Part shown: positions 5,870 through 8,027 of the stretch, piece after piece | How the letters are laid out: every line of letters starts with the position of its first letter | Numbering within the stretch: the first letter of the stretch is position 1 | Made by a program: the position numbers and the translations under genes | Notes under the pieces: model-generated | What the model was told of the DNA's origin: nothing | Databases searched by the model: none | Seen by the model: the letters and a program-made list of their open reading frames with translations, nothing else | NCBI GenBank assembly: GCA_964384805.1 | Contig: CAYLLO010000048.1 | Location: 1-8,027, forward strand | Length of the DNA: 8,027 nucleotides | DNA from: HGM10611 sp964384805 | GTDB lineage: Bacteria > Bacillota_I > Bacilli_A > ML615J-28 > CAG-313 | Reading direction: 5' to 3'

Positions 5870-7604
5870 TTTCAACACCTCCATTTGTTTGTTGGTTATA
5901 TACTTCTTGATAAATTTTACAAGTTTTAAGCAATTCTTCGTGTTTACCAATCGCATCAATTTTACCATTTTCCATTACGATAATCATATCAGCCTCTTCA
6001 ACTGATGTAATTCGTTGGGCAATAATAATCTTAGTCGTTTCAGGAATAAATTTCTTAAATCCAGCTCTAATTAATGCATCAGTTTTCATATCAACAGCGC
6101 TTGTAGAATCATCAAGAATTAAAATCTTAGGTTTTTTTAACAATGCTCTAGCAATACACAAACGTTGTTTTTGACCGCCTGATACATTGGTTCCCCCTTG
6201 TTCAATTTTAGTATCATATTGCTCGGGAAAACTTTGAATAAAATCATCTGCTTGAGCAAGTTTACATGCTTCAACTAATTCTGCATCTGTTGCCTCTTTA
6301 TTCCCCCAACGTAAGTTTTCTTTAATAGTTCCCGAGAACAACATATTTTTTTGCAGAACCATTGATACACTACTTCTCAAAGTTTCAATATCATAGTCTT
6401 TTACATCTATTCCCCCAACACATACATCACCTGTTGTAGTATCATATAATCTTGGGATTAATTGAACAAGTGACGATTTACTTGAACCAGTTCCTCCTAT
6501 AATACCTACGGTCATTCCTGAAGAAATATGAATATTAATATCTTCTAAAGCATAACGTTTGGCTTTTTCAGAATATTTAAAACTTACATTATTAAAATCA
6601 ATTGAACCATCTACAACTTCCATAACGGGATTTTCCGGATTGTGTAAATCTGGTAATTCCTGTAATACTTCACAAATACGTTTAGCTGATTCGCTAGACA
6701 TAGTAAGCATTACATAAATCATTGATAACATCATTAGTGACATTAATATTTGCATACCATAAGTAAGCATTGCTGAAATTTCTCCAACATCAATTTGTGT
6801 TCCCCCTGATGAAATTGATAATTTAGAACCTACGAATAACACAAAGACCATATTAAAGTATAAGCAAAATTGCATTAAAGGTGTATTCATAGCTACAATA
6901 CGTTCAGCTTTGGTAAAATCTTTTCGAATATTTTCAGCAGCATTCCCAAATTTTTCTTTTTCATATTCTTCTCTTGCGAAACCTTTAACTACTCTCATTC
7001 CCCGAACATTTTCTTCAATTGACTCATTTAAATTATCATATTTTTTAAATACACTTCTAAATGCTGGCATAGCCTTTTTAGCTATCAACAATAATCCACA
7101 AATCAAAATCGGAACAATAATGACAAATGTTGTGCTTAATGCTCCCCCCATAATATATGCCATAACAATTGAGAAAATAAACATCAATGGACTTCTAACC
7201 GCGGTTCTAATAATCATCATAAACGACATTTGAACATTAGCAATATCGGTTGTCATTCTAGTTACTAAAGATGTTGATGAAAATTTATCAATATTTGTGA
7301 AAGTAAAATCTTGAATTTTTTTAAATACATCATGTCGTAAGTTTTTAGCAAATCCTGCTGACGCTTTTGCACAAGTGAATCCCGCAAGGCCGCCACAAGC
7401 AAGGGAACAAATCGCCATTACGACTAGTATTACCCCTATTTTACAGATTTCAGCAACTTCGGCGCCGGTTTTTATTTTATTAACTAAAGAAGAAGTAATG
7501 AAGGGAATTAAACATTCAATAACTACTTCTAAAATAATAAAAACTAAAGTAAGGAAGGCAGGCTTCTTATACTCACGAACACTTTTAGCTAGTTGTCTTA
7601 TCAT
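5853..7604 (-). CDS. ABC exporter half-transporter, degenerate ATP site
   Basis: First gene of the exporter operon; 583 residues, with six membrane helices in about residues 15-300 and an ATPase domain from about 335. Its nucleotide site is degenerate. Walker A reads GGTGSSKS (370-377), with Ser where the second glycine of GxGKS normally stands. Walker B is LILDDSTS, with Asp 499 in place of the catalytic Glu, and the switch histidine is Gln 530 (IIAQRITS). VSGGQ (474-478) is intact and can complete the working site of the partner. The Asp and Gln pattern matches the non-hydrolysing half of heterodimers such as TM287/288. An upstream ATG at 7643 lies at the predicted transcription start and has no room for a leader, whereas AGGA (7616-7613) lies eight bases before the ATG at 7604, so the shorter start is chosen. 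Substrate unknown. Confidence 0.92.
   Translation of the reverse strand: MIRQLAKSVREYKKPAFLTLVFIILEVVIECLIPFITSSLVNKIKTGAEVAEICKIGVILVVMAICSLACGGLAGFTCAKASAGFAKNLRHDVFKKIQDFTFTNIDKFSSTSLVTRMTTDIANVQMSFMMIIRTAVRSPLMFIFSIVMAYIMGGALSTTFVIIVPILICGLLLIAKKAMPAFRSVFKKYDNLNESIEENVRGMRVVKGFAREEYEKEKFGNAAENIRKDFTKAERIVAMNTPLMQFCLYFNMVFVLFVGSKLSISSGGTQIDVGEISAMLTYGMQILMSLMMLSMIYVMLTMSSESAKRICEVLQELPDLHNPENPVMEVVDGSIDFNNVSFKYSEKAKRYALEDINIHISSGMTVGIIGGTGSSKSSLVQLIPRLYDTTTGDVCVGGIDVKDYDIETLRSSVSMVLQKNMLFSGTIKENLRWGNKEATDAELVEACKLAQADDFIQSFPEQYDTKIEQGGTNVSGGQKQRLCIARALLKKPKILILDDSTSAVDMKTDALIRAGFKKFIPETTKIIIAQRITSVEEADMIIVMENGKIDAIGKHEELLKTCKIYQEVYNQQTNGGVENANNA
5877..5882 (-). promoter_or_regulatory. Ribosome binding site deciding the start of the second ABC gene
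   Basis: GGAGGT read leftward, seven bases before the ATG at 5869, lies within the last codons of the first ABC gene. It decides the start over upstream in-frame ATGs and suggests translational coupling, giving matched amounts of the two halves. Confidence 0.8.
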
Positions 7605-7612
7605 AACACGCA

Positions 7613-7619
7613 TCCTTTC
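7613..7619 (-). promoter_or_regulatory. Ribosome binding site deciding the start of the first ABC gene
   Basis: GAAAGGA read leftward has an eight-base gap to the ATG at 7604. It overlaps another in-frame ATG (7613-7611), which therefore cannot use it. This supports the 583-residue protein over the 596-residue one. Confidence 0.75.
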
Positions 7620-7649
7620 TATACTATACATAATATTTAACAATTATTT

Positions 7650-7678
7650 ATTATACCACTTTTTATTAAAAAATTCAA
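7650..7678 (-). promoter_or_regulatory. Sigma-A promoter of the ABC exporter operon
   Basis: Read leftward, TTGAAT (7678-7673) and a perfect TATAAT (7655-7650) are 17 bases apart, with a TG at the extended -10 position. Transcription should begin at about 7643, giving a leader of roughly 40 bases. No operator-like palindrome was seen around it. Confidence 0.82.
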
Positions 7679-7754
7679 CTACCAAAAACTGAAACTTTTA
7701 TGAATGTGTTTATTTTATGATAATGTCCTGAGTTTTACAGTTGTGTGGCACAAA

Positions 7755-7793
7755 AAAAAGCGGATTTCGTTTGAAATCCATCTTTTATTTTTT
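7755..7793 (-). terminator. Strong, probably bidirectional terminator
   Basis: GGATTTC (7762-7768) and GAAATCC (7773-7779) form a perfect 7-bp stem with a GTTT loop. Outside a small bulge, AAAAG and CTTTT extend it. Read leftward it ends in eight Ts. It lies just past the stop codon of the gene that enters from the right edge and should separate that transcript from the ABC operon promoter. Confidence 0.8.
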
Positions 7794-7843
7794 ATTTACT
7801 TTATATTTTACTTTTTTTAATTTTTTATTAAATTCATTTATTT

Positions 7844-8027
7844 TTATATAACTAAAAAATCATTTCTTGTAATGTCTTCATTCTTATCTATCTTTGTAGT
7901 TTGGTATGTTATATTATTTATACTTTTTGTATTTTCATAATCATAATTACCACTAACACTTTTATTTTTTAACCTAAACTCCCGTAAAAAATATAGTATA
8001 CAAAAATAACGTAAAAAACAAAAGAAT
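7844..8027 (-). CDS. 3' end of an unidentified protein gene, cut by the right edge
   Basis: Read leftward from the right edge there is an open frame of 60 codons ending in TAA at 7846-7844, about 50 bases before a strong terminator. I do not recognise the protein. The visible part starts with a very hydrophobic, aromatic stretch (FFCFLRYFCILYFLREF), which could be a membrane helix. A hydrophilic tail follows, rich in Asn, Thr, Lys, Asp and Tyr, ending NDFLVI. No start codon is visible, so the gene continues outside the window. In DNA this AT-rich, 60 codons without a stop is unlikely by chance, and the terminator placement supports a real gene end. Confidence 0.5.
   Translation of the reverse strand, partial: FFCFLRYFCILYFLREFRLKNKSVSGNYDYENTKSINNITYQTTKIDKNEDITRNDFLVI

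Noticed and set aside
5853..5968. Longer N-terminus of the second ABC protein, starting at 5968.
   Set aside because: It would overlap the previous gene by over 100 bases, while GGAGGT is ideally placed for the start at 5869.
7605..7643. Start of the first ABC protein at 7643.
   Set aside because: The predicted transcription start is at about this base, leaving no leader, and a good ribosome binding site serves 7604.
6910..7692. Two rightward open frames of about 105 codons opposite the first ABC gene.
   Set aside because: They are hydrophobic mirror images of the membrane helices on the coding strand, without promoters or recognisable domains.

Overview
The window looks like a low-GC Firmicutes chromosome, most likely an Erysipelotrichia- or Mollicutes-related gut lineage. 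This is inferred from the AT-rich DNA, TTA/AGA-dominated codon use, strong purine-rich ribosome binding sites, near-consensus sigma-A promoters with 17-base spacers, and a stand-alone PduL phosphotransacetylase. Tryptophan is encoded by TGG and no gene contains an in-frame TGA, so the standard bacterial code fits. No rRNA, tRNA or CRISPR array was seen.

Layout from left to right. Bases 1-167 hold a 14-bp inverted repeat and the terminator of a leftward PduL-type phosphate acyltransferase gene (168-743). A divergent promoter region (744-983) separates it from rightward rimO (984-2276), the ribosomal protein S12 methylthiotransferase, whose terminator stem starts inside its last codons. Next comes a cassette of about 1.6 kb (roughly 2340-3960) with one leftward gene, an AlbA_2/Schlafen-like, GHKL-ATPase-like, winged-helix protein. 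Its codon use is unlike that of rimO and the transporter genes, and an 18-bp inverted repeat flanks it. Its promoter sits in a cluster of four TTCACTT half-sites. Several hairpins fill the space up to the next gene. A leftward two-gene operon (7604 to 3968) encodes the two halves of a heterodimeric ABC exporter: the first gene carries the degenerate ATP site and the second the canonical one, and they overlap by 17 bases. Bases 7605-8027 hold the operon promoter, a strong hairpin terminator, and the 3' end of another leftward gene that runs off the right edge.

PduL (acyl phosphate metabolism), RimO (ribosome modification) and the ABC exporter (probable efflux) look like ordinary chromosomal genes with no shared pathway. 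The AlbA_2 cassette lies between the convergent ends of rimO and the ABC operon, a place where an insertion would break nothing. It is the most interesting part of the window: a candidate mobile or accessory single-gene regulatory module. No function beyond ATP-dependent nucleic-acid-related regulation can be read from the sequence.
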